NCBI GenBank assembly: GCA_937873665.1
Contig: CALMYW010000309.1
Coordinates: 1 to 64,000, forward strand
From: an uncultured Sphingorhabdus sp.
GTDB taxonomy: Bacteria > Pseudomonadota > Alphaproteobacteria > Sphingomonadales > Sphingomonadaceae
DNA length: 64,000 nt
Direction of reading: 5' to 3'
The notes under the pieces: generated by a model
Told to the model about the DNA's origin: nothing
Databases searched by the model: none
The model's input: only the letters and a program-made list of their open reading frames with translations
Position numbers and translations under genes: made by a program
In this document: positions 48,714 to 56,693 of the stretch, in pieces
How the letters are laid out: each line of letters starts with the position of its first letter
How positions within the stretch are numbered: the first letter of the stretch is position 1

Positions 48714-49925
48714 TTACTTGGTTTTCGGAAGGCCGAGCACATGCTCGCCGATGATATTGCGTTGAATTTCGCTGGTGCCGCCGCCGATCGTGGCGGAGAA
48801 GCTGTTGAGATAACTGCGGTGCCAGAAGCCGCCATCGACGGCATTTTCATCCCCCACATAATAGCCCGCTTTGGTTCCCTGAAACTGCAGGGCAAATTGC
48901 GTCAGCTCGCGCACCAGCTCGGTCCGCGCCAGCTTATTCATCAGCGAAAGCCCCATCGGGCGATCCTGATTGAGCGGTGCCATCCGTCTGCGGGCATTGT
49001 TGAGGTTGAGCGCCTGCGCATCGATCAGGAATTCGACCAGTCTGTCACGCATCACGGGGTCATCGAGCAATGGCTTGCCTCCACGCTGTGCATTGCGCGC
49101 CAGATCGAGGATTTCCATGACGTCCATTTCCTTGGCAAAGGAACCGCCCGCCAGATTGACCTTCGCGCCCCGCTCATATTCAAGCGTCTTCATCGCGACC
49201 AGCCAACCCTGGCCTTCCTCGCCCATCATGTCACTGGCGGGAATGCGGGCATTGTCGAAAAAGGTCTGCACGAAGCCATATTCGCCGGTGAGCTTCTTGA
49301 TCCGCCGGGTTTCAATGCCCGGAATGCGCATCGGTGAAAGAAAGAAACTGAGCCCGGCATATTTGTTCGGCGCATCCGGATTGGTGCGCGCGAGCAGTAT
49401 CATCATATGCGCGCGGTCGCCAAGCGAGGTCCAGATTTTGGAGCCGTTGACAACATAGTCGTCGCCATCGCGCACAGCGCGCGTTTGCGCATTGCCGAGG
49501 TCGGAGCCATTCTCTGGTTCCGAAAAGCCCTGGCACCAGATTTCCTCAGCCGCCAGCATCGGTTTGATATAGCGCTTCTTCTGTTCCTCGCTGCCAATGT
49601 CGAGGATCAGCGGCCCGGCCCAGCCATTGCCGATCGCGTTGAGCATGATCGGCGAATCATATTTCTTCATGATCCGGGTGGCGATCCGCTGAAACTCCGG
49701 ATGCATGCCCCGACCACCATATTCGGCGGGCCAGCTCATCCCGATATAGCCAGCCTCATAGACCTGATTCTGCCATTTCTGCAGGAAATCAAACTGCTGG
49801 TCGGTCGAAACCTCCATGAAGGTCAATGGCAGCATGAAGCCCGGATCGGCGACGGTATGCTCGCGGAACCACGCGTCGCATTGCGCCTCGAAATCGGCGA
49901 GTTCTTGGGCGGCGGGCATGCTCAT
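48714..49925 (-). CDS. Acyl-CoA dehydrogenase family protein
   Basis: This is a 403-residue flavoenzyme. It shows GWAGPLILDIGSEEQKKRYI, WCQGFSEPENGSDLGNAQTR (FAD-binding signature, about 133-152), DYVVNGSKIWTS, and the C-terminal SATIGGGTSEIQRNIIGEHV. It makes an enoyl-CoA from an acyl-CoA with a long or branched chain; substrate unknown. It is the first gene of the four-gene minus-strand operon and has an inverted repeat 18 bases before its start. An AGAGAGGAAT site precedes the ATG. Confidence 0.95.
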   Translation of the reverse strand: MSMPAAQELADFEAQCDAWFREHTVADPGFMLPLTFMEVSTDQQFDFLQKWQNQVYEAGYIGMSWPAEYGGRGMHPEFQRIATRIMKKYDSPIMLNAIGNGWAGPLILDIGSEEQKKRYIKPMLAAEEIWCQGFSEPENGSDLGNAQTRAVRDGDDYVVNGSKIWTSLGDRAHMMILLARTNPDAPNKYAGLSFFLSPMRIPGIETRRIKKLTGEYGFVQTFFDNARIPASDMMGEEGQGWLVAMKTLEYERGAKVNLAGGSFAKEMDVMEILDLARNAQRGGKPLLDDPVMRDRLVEFLIDAQALNLNNARRRMAPLNQDRPMGLSLMNKLARTELVRELTQFALQFQGTKAGYYVGDENAVDGGFWHRSYLNSFSATIGGGTSEIQRNIIGEHVLGLPKTK

Positions 49926-49942
49926 AAGTGATTCCTCTCTCG

Positions 49943-49966
49943 CGGTTTAATTGCGCGATTAAACCG
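49943..49966. promoter_or_regulatory. Inverted-repeat operator before the acyl-CoA dehydrogenase operon
   Basis: CGGTTTAAT (49943-49951) and ATTAAACCG (49958-49966) are perfect 9-base inverted arms with a 6-base spacer TGCGCG. The site lies 18 bases upstream of the dehydrogenase start. Its size and symmetry are like operators for TetR-family regulators of fatty-acid operons. No regulator gene is adjacent. Confidence 0.6.
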
Positions 49967-50099
49967 AGGATTGCAATGCCTGTTCAGCGATTTTTTCATG
50001 TGATGCAACCAATAGCGCTTGTTGCGTTCTTACAATTATTCGCCCGACCTCCGGTATATCTAGGCTGCACTAAGCATGATCCGAGGGGGCTAGGAAAAT

Positions 50100-50954
50100 A
50101 TGCGAAAGTTGATTGGCTTTGCTGCGCTTATCGCGCTGTCTGCGGGGGCAAGTGCGAAGGACGAAGAGCCTGCGCTGAGTTTGTCAAAATGCGAAACCAA
50201 CTATGGCACCATCGCAGTTGTCGATGGCGATACACAGGGCTGGACCAAATTTGGCTTGGGGAGCCCACGCGAGCTGGTCAATGCGTTTGCACTCGAGTCG
50301 GGCTGCTTTACGCCGCACAATCCGGCAAGCGGCGAACCCGCCAATTATTTGATGAATGTGATCGCGGGCGACAAGGAAGAGGTCGACAAGAGCATCGACC
50401 TTGCGAAGGCGGCGGTTACCGAGGGGCTGGTTCGTTCGGGGGCAGTCGGGGGTCTGGTTGGCGGCGTGCCGCTCGCAGGACCGTTGCTGGGAATGTTTGG
50501 CGGCTTGGGTGGCAAGAAAAAGACCGTTGCAGCCGGCATTCGTGTCGTCAGCCCGGCCAACGGCCTGACCTTGGTCAGCGGCAGTGGTGAAGTCAAGAAA
50601 TCCGCTCTTACCTTTGCCGGGGCTTCCGCTTGGGAAAGCGGCGTAAATGCCGCGGGCTATGGCTCGAGCAAGGACGGTAAAATGCTCGCCGAAGCCTTTA
50701 TGAAAGCCTTTAACGCCGTCAGCAGGCAGGCATCAATCCTGTCGCAAGCCGCACCGTCACCAAAAGCCGGGGCAGGTGCGACCGCAGCCGTCGACACAAG
50801 CATGTACGCAGCCGCAAACAAGGAAAGCGCTGTCCTGCGCGCACTGCGGGCCGGAACCAGCCTCAATCCCACAGGCAACCGCGAAGGCCTGTTTGTGGAA
50901 ATGACCGATAATTTTGGAACCCGGGGGTGGGTGTCCGTCGAAGACCTGCAATAG
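50100..50954 (+). CDS. Hypothetical secreted protein with C-terminal SH3-like domain
   Basis: This is a 284-residue protein with signal peptide (MRKLIGFAALIALSAGASA). Near residue 26 is PALSLSKCE, encoded by a decayed dispersed repeat. A central domain (about 45-215) contains a glycine-rich segment (GAVGGLVGGVPLAGPLLGMF). The C-terminal 55 residues have an SH3b-like pattern (SAVLRALRAGTSL ... GTRGWVSVEDLQ). The middle resembles CsgG-like envelope proteins of sphingomonads, but only by general pattern. A 13-bp hairpin overlaps the stop region. Confidence 0.75.
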   Translation: MRKLIGFAALIALSAGASAKDEEPALSLSKCETNYGTIAVVDGDTQGWTKFGLGSPRELVNAFALESGCFTPHNPASGEPANYLMNVIAGDKEEVDKSIDLAKAAVTEGLVRSGAVGGLVGGVPLAGPLLGMFGGLGGKKKTVAAGIRVVSPANGLTLVSGSGEVKKSALTFAGASAWESGVNAAGYGSSKDGKMLAEAFMKAFNAVSRQASILSQAAPSPKAGAGATAAVDTSMYAAANKESAVLRALRAGTSLNPTGNREGLFVEMTDNFGTRGWVSVEDLQ

Positions 50955-51016
50955 CGACCCATCTGCATTCGACGGACACCCGTGCGGTCGTGCCTAAAAA
51001 CACGGCCGCACTTTTT
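50929..51016. terminator. Double hairpin terminator between convergent genes
   Basis: A perfect 13-base stem (GGGTGTCCGTCGA 50929-50941 with TCGACGGACACCC 50969-50981) overlaps the end of the SH3-protein gene. It is followed by a second stem (GTGCGGTCGTG/CACGGCCGCAC, 50982-51011, one G-U) and five T residues (51012-51016). The second part is a textbook intrinsic terminator on the plus strand. Confidence 0.85.
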
Positions 51017-51030
51017 CGTTCCGGGCCTGC

Positions 51031-52602
51031 CTATTTGAACAGGCTGCCCAAAATTCCGCGCACCAAGGATTTGCCGAAACTGCCTGCCAGCTGGCGCCCG
51101 ACCGAGGTCGCCGCTGACCGTGCGGCCGATTGCACCATCTTTTCCGCCATGCTGGGCTTCGCCGCCTCACGCGCCTGACGCGCGGCTTCGCGGGCAGCCT
51201 CTTTGGCAGCTGCTGCTTCTGCCTTGGCTTTTTCCTTGGCGGCGATTGCGTCGAGCTTGGCCTGTTCTTCGGCGGCTTCTGCCGCCTCTGCGGCAGCGGC
51301 AGCTTGCGCACCCTTGGCCAGCAGAATCTCCTCGGCGGATTCGCGGTCGATCAGATCGTCATATTTGTCGCCAATCGCGTCGGTCGCGATCATGACGCCC
51401 CGCTCCTTGGCGTCGAGCGGGCCTGTGCGCGATGCCGGAGGCTTGATCAGCGTGCGTTCGACCGGCGTCGGCGAACCATCGGCTTGCAGCACCGAGACAA
51501 GGGCTTCACCAACCTTCAATTCGGTGATCGCGGTGGTCACATCGACGCCAGGATTGGCGCGGAAGGTCTCCGCCGCCGATTTAACCGCTGCCTGATCACG
51601 TGGGGTGAAGGCATTTAATTTGTGCTGAACCCGGTTGTTCAACTGACCTGCCACGGTGTCGGGAATGTCGATCGGGTTCTGCGTAATGAAATAGACGCCG
51701 ACGCCTTTTGAGCGGATCAGGCGCACAACCTGTTCGATCTTCTCGACCAGCGCTTTCGGTGCGTCACTGAACAGAAGATGCGCCTCGTCGAAAAAGAAAA
51801 CCAGCTTGGGCTTGTCGGGATCGCCGATTTCTGGAAGCGTTTCAAAAAGTTCGGAAAGCAGCCAGAGCAGGAAGGTTGAATAGAGCTTGGGGCTCTGCAT
51901 CAGCTTTTCAGCCGACAGGATGTTGATAATCCCGCGCCCCTTGTCATCGCAGGCGATAAAGTCGTCCAGATCGAGTGCGGGCTCGCCGAAGAACCGGTCG
52001 CCCCCTTGCGACCGCAATTGCAGAAGTGAACGCTGGATAGAGCCGACGCTCTGCTTGGACACGTTACCATAAGTGGTGGTCATTTCTTCAGCACGCTCGG
52101 CGATGTTGACCAGCATGGCCTGCAAATCGTCGAGGTCGAGCAAGAGCAGACCTTCCTTGTCGGCAACATGAAAGGCGATGGTCAGCACGCCTTCCTGAAC
52201 CTCGTTCAGATCCATCAGCCGCGAAAGCATCAGCGGACCCATTTCGGAAACCGTGGTCCGCACCGGATGGCCATTTTCGCCGAACAGATCCCAGAATTGC
52301 ACAGGATTGTCCGAATAGACCCATTCGCTGTCGCCGATCTCTTTTGCGCGGTTAACGAAATTTTCGTGGTTCTTCTGCGTGGCGGCACCCGCCATCGCCA
52401 TGCCGGCAAGGTCGCCCTTCACGTCGGAGACAAAGACGGGAACGCCATTGCGCGAAAAACCTTCTGCCATCACCTGTAGCGTGATGGTTTTACCGGTGCC
52501 GGTTGCGCCTGCAATCAGTCCGTGCCGGTTGGCTCTTTTCCAGTTGATAGCCTGACGTGCGCCTTCGGCTGTCGAACCGATAAAAAGGCCTTCTTCGGAC
52601 AT
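51031..52602 (-). CDS. HerA-like ATPase (DUF853 family)
   Basis: This is a 523-residue P-loop ATPase. It has Walker [21 protein letters not shown] (about 25-44), [13 protein letters not shown], Walker [16 protein letters not shown] (about 255-269) and [20 protein letters not shown] (arginine-finger region). This matches the DUF853/HerA-like ATPases, whose physiological role is not settled. The C-terminal 90 residues form an Ala/Glu/Lys-rich coiled coil ([20 protein letters not shown]) ending in basic [20 protein letters not shown] sequence. The ATG at 52602 starts the family match. Confidence 0.88.
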   Translation of the reverse strand: MSEEGLFIGSTAEGARQAINWKRANRHGLIAGATGTGKTITLQVMAEGFSRNGVPVFVSDVKGDLAGMAMAGAATQKNHENFVNRAKEIGDSEWVYSDNPVQFWDLFGENGHPVRTTVSEMGPLMLSRLMDLNEVQEGVLTIAFHVADKEGLLLLDLDDLQAMLVNIAERAEEMTTTYGNVSKQSVGSIQRSLLQLRSQGGDRFFGEPALDLDDFIACDDKGRGIINILSAEKLMQSPKLYSTFLLWLLSELFETLPEIGDPDKPKLVFFFDEAHLLFSDAPKALVEKIEQVVRLIRSKGVGVYFITQNPIDIPDTVAGQLNNRVQHKLNAFTPRDQAAVKSAAETFRANPGVDVTTAITELKVGEALVSVLQADGSPTPVERTLIKPPASRTGPLDAKERGVMIATDAIGDKYDDLIDRESAEEILLAKGAQAAAAAEAAEAAEEQAKLDAIAAKEKAKAEAAAAKEAAREAARQAREAAKPSMAEKMVQSAARSAATSVGRQLAGSFGKSLVRGILGSLFK

Positions 52603-52818
52603 TGAACATGCTCCCGCGAATGATTTCGATTGCATAAGGACAACTACGCCAACCCGTTCAGGTCAAGTAATATCAACTCCTATAACCTTGGATTTATGCG
52701 GCAACGCTTTGTCGGATGCGTTGAGTCAACTGGCCGCAAAGCTTGATTGGAGCGCTTTTCCGCGGATGCTTTGCCCGCTAGTCATGTTTTGTAAAATTTC
52801 GTGGATTATGGTGTGTGG

Positions 52819-53928
52819 ATGTTTGCTAGAACAGCTTTGATATTGTTGCTGCTTGCGGGCCTTGGCGGCTGCGTTTCGGCACCTGCGAAAGTCCCACCAC
52901 AGGCCCAGTCCAAACCGCGTGTCATCGTAACCCAGCCGGCACCCCCGCCCGTGCAAAAGCCGACACATCGCCCGGCAGAGCCGGCAAAGTTGGTTCGCGT
53001 AACGGTACCTGAGCAGCTGATCGCCGAAATTGATACGGCTTGGCGGCAGTTTCCCGGACGCACCGGTATCGCGGTGCAGAGGATTGACGGTGATTGGGTA
53101 ACAGGAAAGCGGTTGGGCGAGCTGTTCCCGCAGCAAAGCGTCTCCAAAATGTGGGTGGCAATGACGATCCTCGACCAGATCGACAGCGGCCGCGTTCGCC
53201 TTGACCAGAAAGTGCGCATCACAGCATCGGACCTCGCCGTTTTCCACCAACCGATCCGGGATCGCGTGCTCGCCAATGGAGAGATTGAGGAGACGGTTCT
53301 GAGCCTCTTGGAGCAGGCGATAACGGCCAGCGACAATACCGCGAATGACAGCCTGCTACGCACCGCAGGCGGGCCTGAAGCTGTGCGCAACTTCATCGAA
53401 CGCAAGCGGCTGGGCAAAATCCGTTTCGGCCCCGGTGAGCGGCTTTTGCAGAGCCAGATTGCGGGGATGAGTTGGCAGCAGGATTATTCAATTGGCCGGC
53501 GTTTCTACACGGCGCGCTCCGCGATTCCGCTGGAACGGCGCAAAGCGGCGCTGGATGCCTATCTGGCTGATCCGGTAGATGGCGCTGCACCTGATGCGAT
53601 TGCCAGCGCGCTGGCCCGCCTGGCCAAAGGTGAATTGCTTTCACCCGCTTCAACACGCTTGTTGCTGGCGATGATGGAACGCACCAAGAGCGGACCGAAC
53701 CGTTTGAAAGCAGGTGTCCCGCCCGGCTGGCGTTTCGGTCACAAAACCGGCACCGGACAGGAACTGGATCCGGTTTCAACCGGTTATAACGACATCGGAA
53801 TCATGACCGCGCCAGATGGCACCCGCTATGCTGTAGTGGTGATGATCGCAAGTACGACTTCGGGCATTCCGTCGCGCATGGCGATGATGCAGGCGGTTTC
53901 ACGGGCTGTCGCCGCGAACCATCGCTGA
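52819..53928 (+). CDS. Class A beta-lactamase-like serine hydrolase lipoprotein
   Basis: This is a 369-residue lipoprotein (signal FARTALILLLLAGLGGC, lipobox LGGC). A proline-rich linker to about residue 60 is followed by a serine beta-lactamase fold. Motifs are SVSK (S-x-x-K, about 112-115), SDN (about 172-174) and HKTGTG (about 309). An Omega-loop candidate GERLLQ has glutamate but glutamine where N170 is usual. It could hydrolyse beta-lactams or act as a peptidoglycan-related hydrolase. Starts at GTG 52801 and ATG 52819 are possible; the latter gives the better signal peptide. Confidence 0.83.
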   Translation: MFARTALILLLLAGLGGCVSAPAKVPPQAQSKPRVIVTQPAPPPVQKPTHRPAEPAKLVRVTVPEQLIAEIDTAWRQFPGRTGIAVQRIDGDWVTGKRLGELFPQQSVSKMWVAMTILDQIDSGRVRLDQKVRITASDLAVFHQPIRDRVLANGEIEETVLSLLEQAITASDNTANDSLLRTAGGPEAVRNFIERKRLGKIRFGPGERLLQSQIAGMSWQQDYSIGRRFYTARSAIPLERRKAALDAYLADPVDGAAPDAIASALARLAKGELLSPASTRLLLAMMERTKSGPNRLKAGVPPGWRFGHKTGTGQELDPVSTGYNDIGIMTAPDGTRYAVVVMIASTTSGIPSRMAMMQAVSRAVAANHR

Positions 53929-53931
53929 TCG

Positions 53932-54105
53932 CTATTGGTTGACCTGATCGGCAAGAGTGGGCGGATCAGCCTGCTCTTCCTCGAGCCGTGCTGCGGCTTC
54001 GTCCAGCGCTTTGGCATCTTCGACGGAAACGCCGCCTGGGCCCGGATCGGTAGGCGCCGGGCCGCATGCCGAGAGCAATAGGATCAGTGGAAGGCATGTG
54101 CGCAT
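53932..54105 (-). CDS. Small hypothetical lipoprotein
   Basis: This is a 57-residue protein with signal peptide MRTCLPLILLLSAC (lipobox LSAC) followed by a proline-rich, acidic tail (GPAPTDPGPGGVSVEDAKAL and DEAAARLEEEQADPPTL). It resembles the small lipoproteins of unknown role common in sphingomonads. It converges on the beta-lactamase-like gene with a gap of three bases. Confidence 0.7.
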   Translation of the reverse strand: MRTCLPLILLLSACGPAPTDPGPGGVSVEDAKALDEAAARLEEEQADPPTLADQVNQ

Positions 54106-54143
54106 GACTGCGCTGTTACATTTGGCCGTTGGCGGAGGCAAAG

Positions 54144-54173
54144 AAAAAGGCTGCCCTGCAATGCAGGACAGCC
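54144..54173 (-). terminator. Rho-independent terminator downstream of the Ala-rich lipoprotein gene
   Basis: On the minus strand GGCTGTCCTGCA pairs with TGCAGGGCAGCC (one G-U) with almost no loop beyond the tip, followed by five T residues. It ends transcripts of the gene at 54206-54526 before the small lipoprotein gene. Confidence 0.85.
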
Positions 54174-54205
54174 CCTTTCGAATTTAGCTAGAAGCTAAGA
54201 AGCTA

Positions 54206-54526
54206 TTACTTGGTTGCTTCTTTTGCAGCGTCGCCAGCAGCCTTAGCGGCATCGCCAGCAGCAGCAGCTGCGTCGCCAGCAGCGGCAGCAGCTTCTTTAC
54301 CAGCTGCAGCAGCGTCGGTAGCAGCAGCAGCGGCTTCGCCGGTTGCAGCTTCAGCAGCGTCGCCAGCGGCGGCGGCAGCGTCGGTAGCAGCTTCTGCACC
54401 TTCAGCAGCTGCATCAGCAGCAGCTTCAGCGCCTTCAGCGGCTTCGGTGGTGGCTTCTTCAGCGCCCGAGCAAGCAGCCAGAGCCATTGCAGAAGCGAGA
54501 ACGAGAGAAACAGCAATCTTTTTCAT
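54206..54526 (-). CDS. Alanine-rich repeat lipoprotein
   Basis: This is a 106-residue protein with signal peptide MKKIAVSLVLASAMALAAC (lipobox LAAC). The remainder is about 60 percent alanine by eye, arranged in heptad-like units such as AAAAAGDAAAAAGDAAKAAG, with regularly spaced acidic residues and a lysine near the end (AAKEATK). This predicts a long amphipathic helix like small periplasmic or outer-membrane lipoproteins (for example Lpp-like coiled coils), but no sequence family is certain. The DNA is repetitive in the same region, so the copy number may vary between strains. Confidence 0.8.
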   Translation of the reverse strand: MKKIAVSLVLASAMALAACSGAEEATTEAAEGAEAAADAAAEGAEAATDAAAAAGDAAEAATGEAAAAATDAAAAGKEAAAAAGDAAAAAGDAAKAAGDAAKEATK

Positions 54527-54722
54527 GTGGGAAATCCCCCTAACAAAGAACTTCAAAAAACCAGACAAGCAGCATGCGATGTGCATAGCTTGGCTTGCGG
54601 CGCCTCCACTAGCGGCTTCAAACATTCAACGCAATCGGCTTTTTTCTACAAAATGCGTAGAGTGCGTCTGTTCGCTCCCATTTGGCGACCAGCGGTTCAA
54701 AAATATGTCACAATTGCGCCAA

Positions 54723-54750
54723 TTGACACGATATAAAGAATTCTTTATAT
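54723..54750 (+). promoter_or_regulatory. Promoter with perfect 20-bp palindromic operator before the met operon
   Basis: TTGACA (54723-54728) and TTATAT (54745-54750), 16 bases apart, form a sigma-70-like promoter. A perfect 20-base palindrome (ATATAAAGAA and its inverse, 54731-54750) covers the spacer and -10 region. A repressor bound there would block transcription, most likely the ArsR-type protein encoded four bases downstream. The expected start of transcription falls at the ATG itself, so the mRNA may be leaderless. Confidence 0.72.
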
Positions 54751-54753
54751 GCC

Positions 54754-55755
54754 ATGCCAATGACACCCTTGCTCAACATAATGCGCGCGCTTGCCGATCC
54801 GACGCGGATGCGAATCACGCTGTTGATACGGCAATTGGAGCTTTCCGTCAGCGAGGTCGTACAGATTTTGGGGCAAAGCCAGCCGCGCGTATCGCGCCAC
54901 ATCAAGATTTTGGACGAAGCAGGTATCGCGGAGCGCCGCCGTGAAGGGGCATGGGTCTTCCTGCGCCCCGGTCCAATGTTGTCGCACCATGCAATCGAAC
55001 CCTTGTTCAGCTTGCCGGGCACAGAGGATTCACGCCCGGTATTGCGTGATCTGGCGCGCCTGGAGGAGGTTCGCTCGGCGCGCACCGAAATGGCGGCCAC
55101 CTATTTTAATGCCCATGCCGAACAATGGGATCAGATCCGCTCGCTGCACATCGCCGAGGCCGAAGTGGAGGCGGCCATGCGCGCACTGCTGGGTGAAGCT
55201 CCGGTTGGCCGCGTGCTCGACATCGGTACCGGCACCGGGCGCATGATCGAATTGTTCGCGCGCGATGCCCAACGCTTCGTCGCCCTTGATAACAGTGTGG
55301 AGATGTTGCGGCTTGCCCGCGCCAAGCTGGGCGGGATGGAAGATGCCGCAGCGGTGCAGGCGCACACGGAAATCGTGCTCGGCGATTTCAACACCCTGCC
55401 CTTCGCCGATGGCAGCTTTGACACCATCCTGTTCCACCAGGTGCTGCATTATGCCCAGCATCCCGAACGGGCTATTGCAGAGGCCGCACGCGTATTGGCC
55501 CCGGAAGGACGATTACTGGTCGTCGATTTCGCCGCCCATGATCTCGAAGAACTGCGCAGCGTCCACGCCCATGCCCGCCTCGGCTTCACCGACGAGAGCA
55601 TGGCACGCGCATTTGCCAGCGCCGGGCTGGTGCCCGCACGCACCGAAACGCTTGCGGGCGGCAAGCTTGCGGTAAAGATATGGCTGGGCCAACGCGGTCA
55701 GACCGCAAGCGAATCTCCCAAACTCAGGCCCCCAATTCTTAGGAATGTTGCATGA
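54754..55755 (+). CDS. ArsR-family regulator fused to a SAM-dependent methyltransferase
   Basis: This is a 333-residue two-domain protein. Residues 1-100 form an ArsR winged helix (LLNIMRALADPTRMRITLLI, then QSQPRVSRHIKILDEAGIAE as recognition helix). Residues 120-310 form a class I methyltransferase with VGRVLDIGTGTGRMIELFA (SAM motif I), FVALDNSVEML, and DTILFHQVLHYAQHPERAI. No metal-binding cysteine pair is visible in the ArsR part. The gene overlaps metF by four bases (ATGA) and is followed by metH genes. I infer that the methyltransferase domain senses SAM or S-adenosylhomocysteine, as ArsR-type SahR proteins do. ATG 54754 or 54760 could start it. Confidence 0.88.
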   Translation: MPMTPLLNIMRALADPTRMRITLLIRQLELSVSEVVQILGQSQPRVSRHIKILDEAGIAERRREGAWVFLRPGPMLSHHAIEPLFSLPGTEDSRPVLRDLARLEEVRSARTEMAATYFNAHAEQWDQIRSLHIAEAEVEAAMRALLGEAPVGRVLDIGTGTGRMIELFARDAQRFVALDNSVEMLRLARAKLGGMEDAAAVQAHTEIVLGDFNTLPFADGSFDTILFHQVLHYAQHPERAIAEAARVLAPEGRLLVVDFAAHDLEELRSVHAHARLGFTDESMARAFASAGLVPARTETLAGGKLAVKIWLGQRGQTASESPKLRPPILRNVA

Positions 55756-56693
55756 TCTTATCACTCGACCAGATGGCCGAATCGCGCCGTGCGCTTGCCA
55801 GCTCGCTATTCGCGGGGCTGCCTGGCGATGCAGAGATCAGCTTCGAATTCTTCCCGCCCAAGACCGAGAAGATGGAAGAGCAATTGTGGGATTCGATCGT
55901 GACGCTCGCTCCGCTGGCCCCTCGCTTCGTTTCGGTGACCTATGGTGCGGGCGGATCGACGCGCGAACGGACGCACAATACGGTCGCACGCATTGCCAAG
56001 GAAACCAGCATCCCCGCTGCGGCGCACCTCACCTGCGTCGATGCCACGCGTGAGGAGATTGCAGAGGTCGCCAACGCCTATTGGGAAGCAGGCGTGCGCC
56101 ATATCGTCGCGCTACGCGGCGATCCGCCCAATGCGGGCGGGCAGTTTGAGCCGCACCCGCAAGGCTATGCGAGCGCAGCCGAACTGGTCGAAGGCCTGCG
56201 CAAGCTGCGCCCGTTCGAGATTTCGGTGAGCGCTTATCCCGAAACCCACCCCGAAGCGGCGACCGCGCAATCGGATATCGATTTCCTCAAACGCAAATTG
56301 GATGCAGGTGCCAGCCGCGCGATCACGCAATTCTTTTTCGAACCCGAAACCTTCTTCCGCTTTCGCGATGCCGTGGCCTCAGCGGGTATCGAAGCCGAGA
56401 TCGTGCCCGGTATCATGCCTGTTTCCAACTTCGCCGCGATCCAGCGCATGTCCAAAATGACGGGAACTGCAATCCCCGAATGGATGGCGCATCTGTTTGA
56501 AGGGCTCGACGATCATCCGTCTGCGCGGCAACTGGTTGCTGCCACAATCTCCGCCGAAATGTGCCGCAGGCTATATGCAGGCGGTGTCCGCCAGTTCCAT
56601 TTCTATACCTTGAACCGTGCAGAGCTCAGCTATGCCATTTGCCACCTGCTCGGCAAGCGCCCGGTCGAAACCGCGAAGGAAGCCGCAATATGA
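55752..56693 (+). CDS. metF: Methylenetetrahydrofolate reductase
   Basis: This is a 313-residue FAD enzyme. It has ISFEFFPPKTEKMEEQLWDS near residue 28, FVSVTYGAGGSTRERT, HIVALRGDPP and ITQFFFEPETFFRFRD, all typical of MetF. It reduces methylene-THF to methyl-THF, the methyl donor for the MetH genes that follow. The ATG overlaps the stop of the ArsR-methyltransferase gene, and its stop overlaps the next ATG, so the three genes are translationally coupled. Confidence 0.96.
   Translation: MILSLDQMAESRRALASSLFAGLPGDAEISFEFFPPKTEKMEEQLWDSIVTLAPLAPRFVSVTYGAGGSTRERTHNTVARIAKETSIPAAAHLTCVDATREEIAEVANAYWEAGVRHIVALRGDPPNAGGQFEPHPQGYASAAELVEGLRKLRPFEISVSAYPETHPEAATAQSDIDFLKRKLDAGASRAITQFFFEPETFFRFRDAVASAGIEAEIVPGIMPVSNFAAIQRMSKMTGTAIPEWMAHLFEGLDDHPSARQLVAATISAEMCRRLYAGGVRQFHFYTLNRAELSYAICHLLGKRPVETAKEAAI

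Noticed and set aside
54210..54944. Plus-strand Ala/Ser-rich open frame across the Ala-rich lipoprotein and into the met promoter
   Set aside because: It is the complement of an alanine-repeat gene (GCN codons read as Ala/Ser on the other strand) and runs through the terminator and promoter region.
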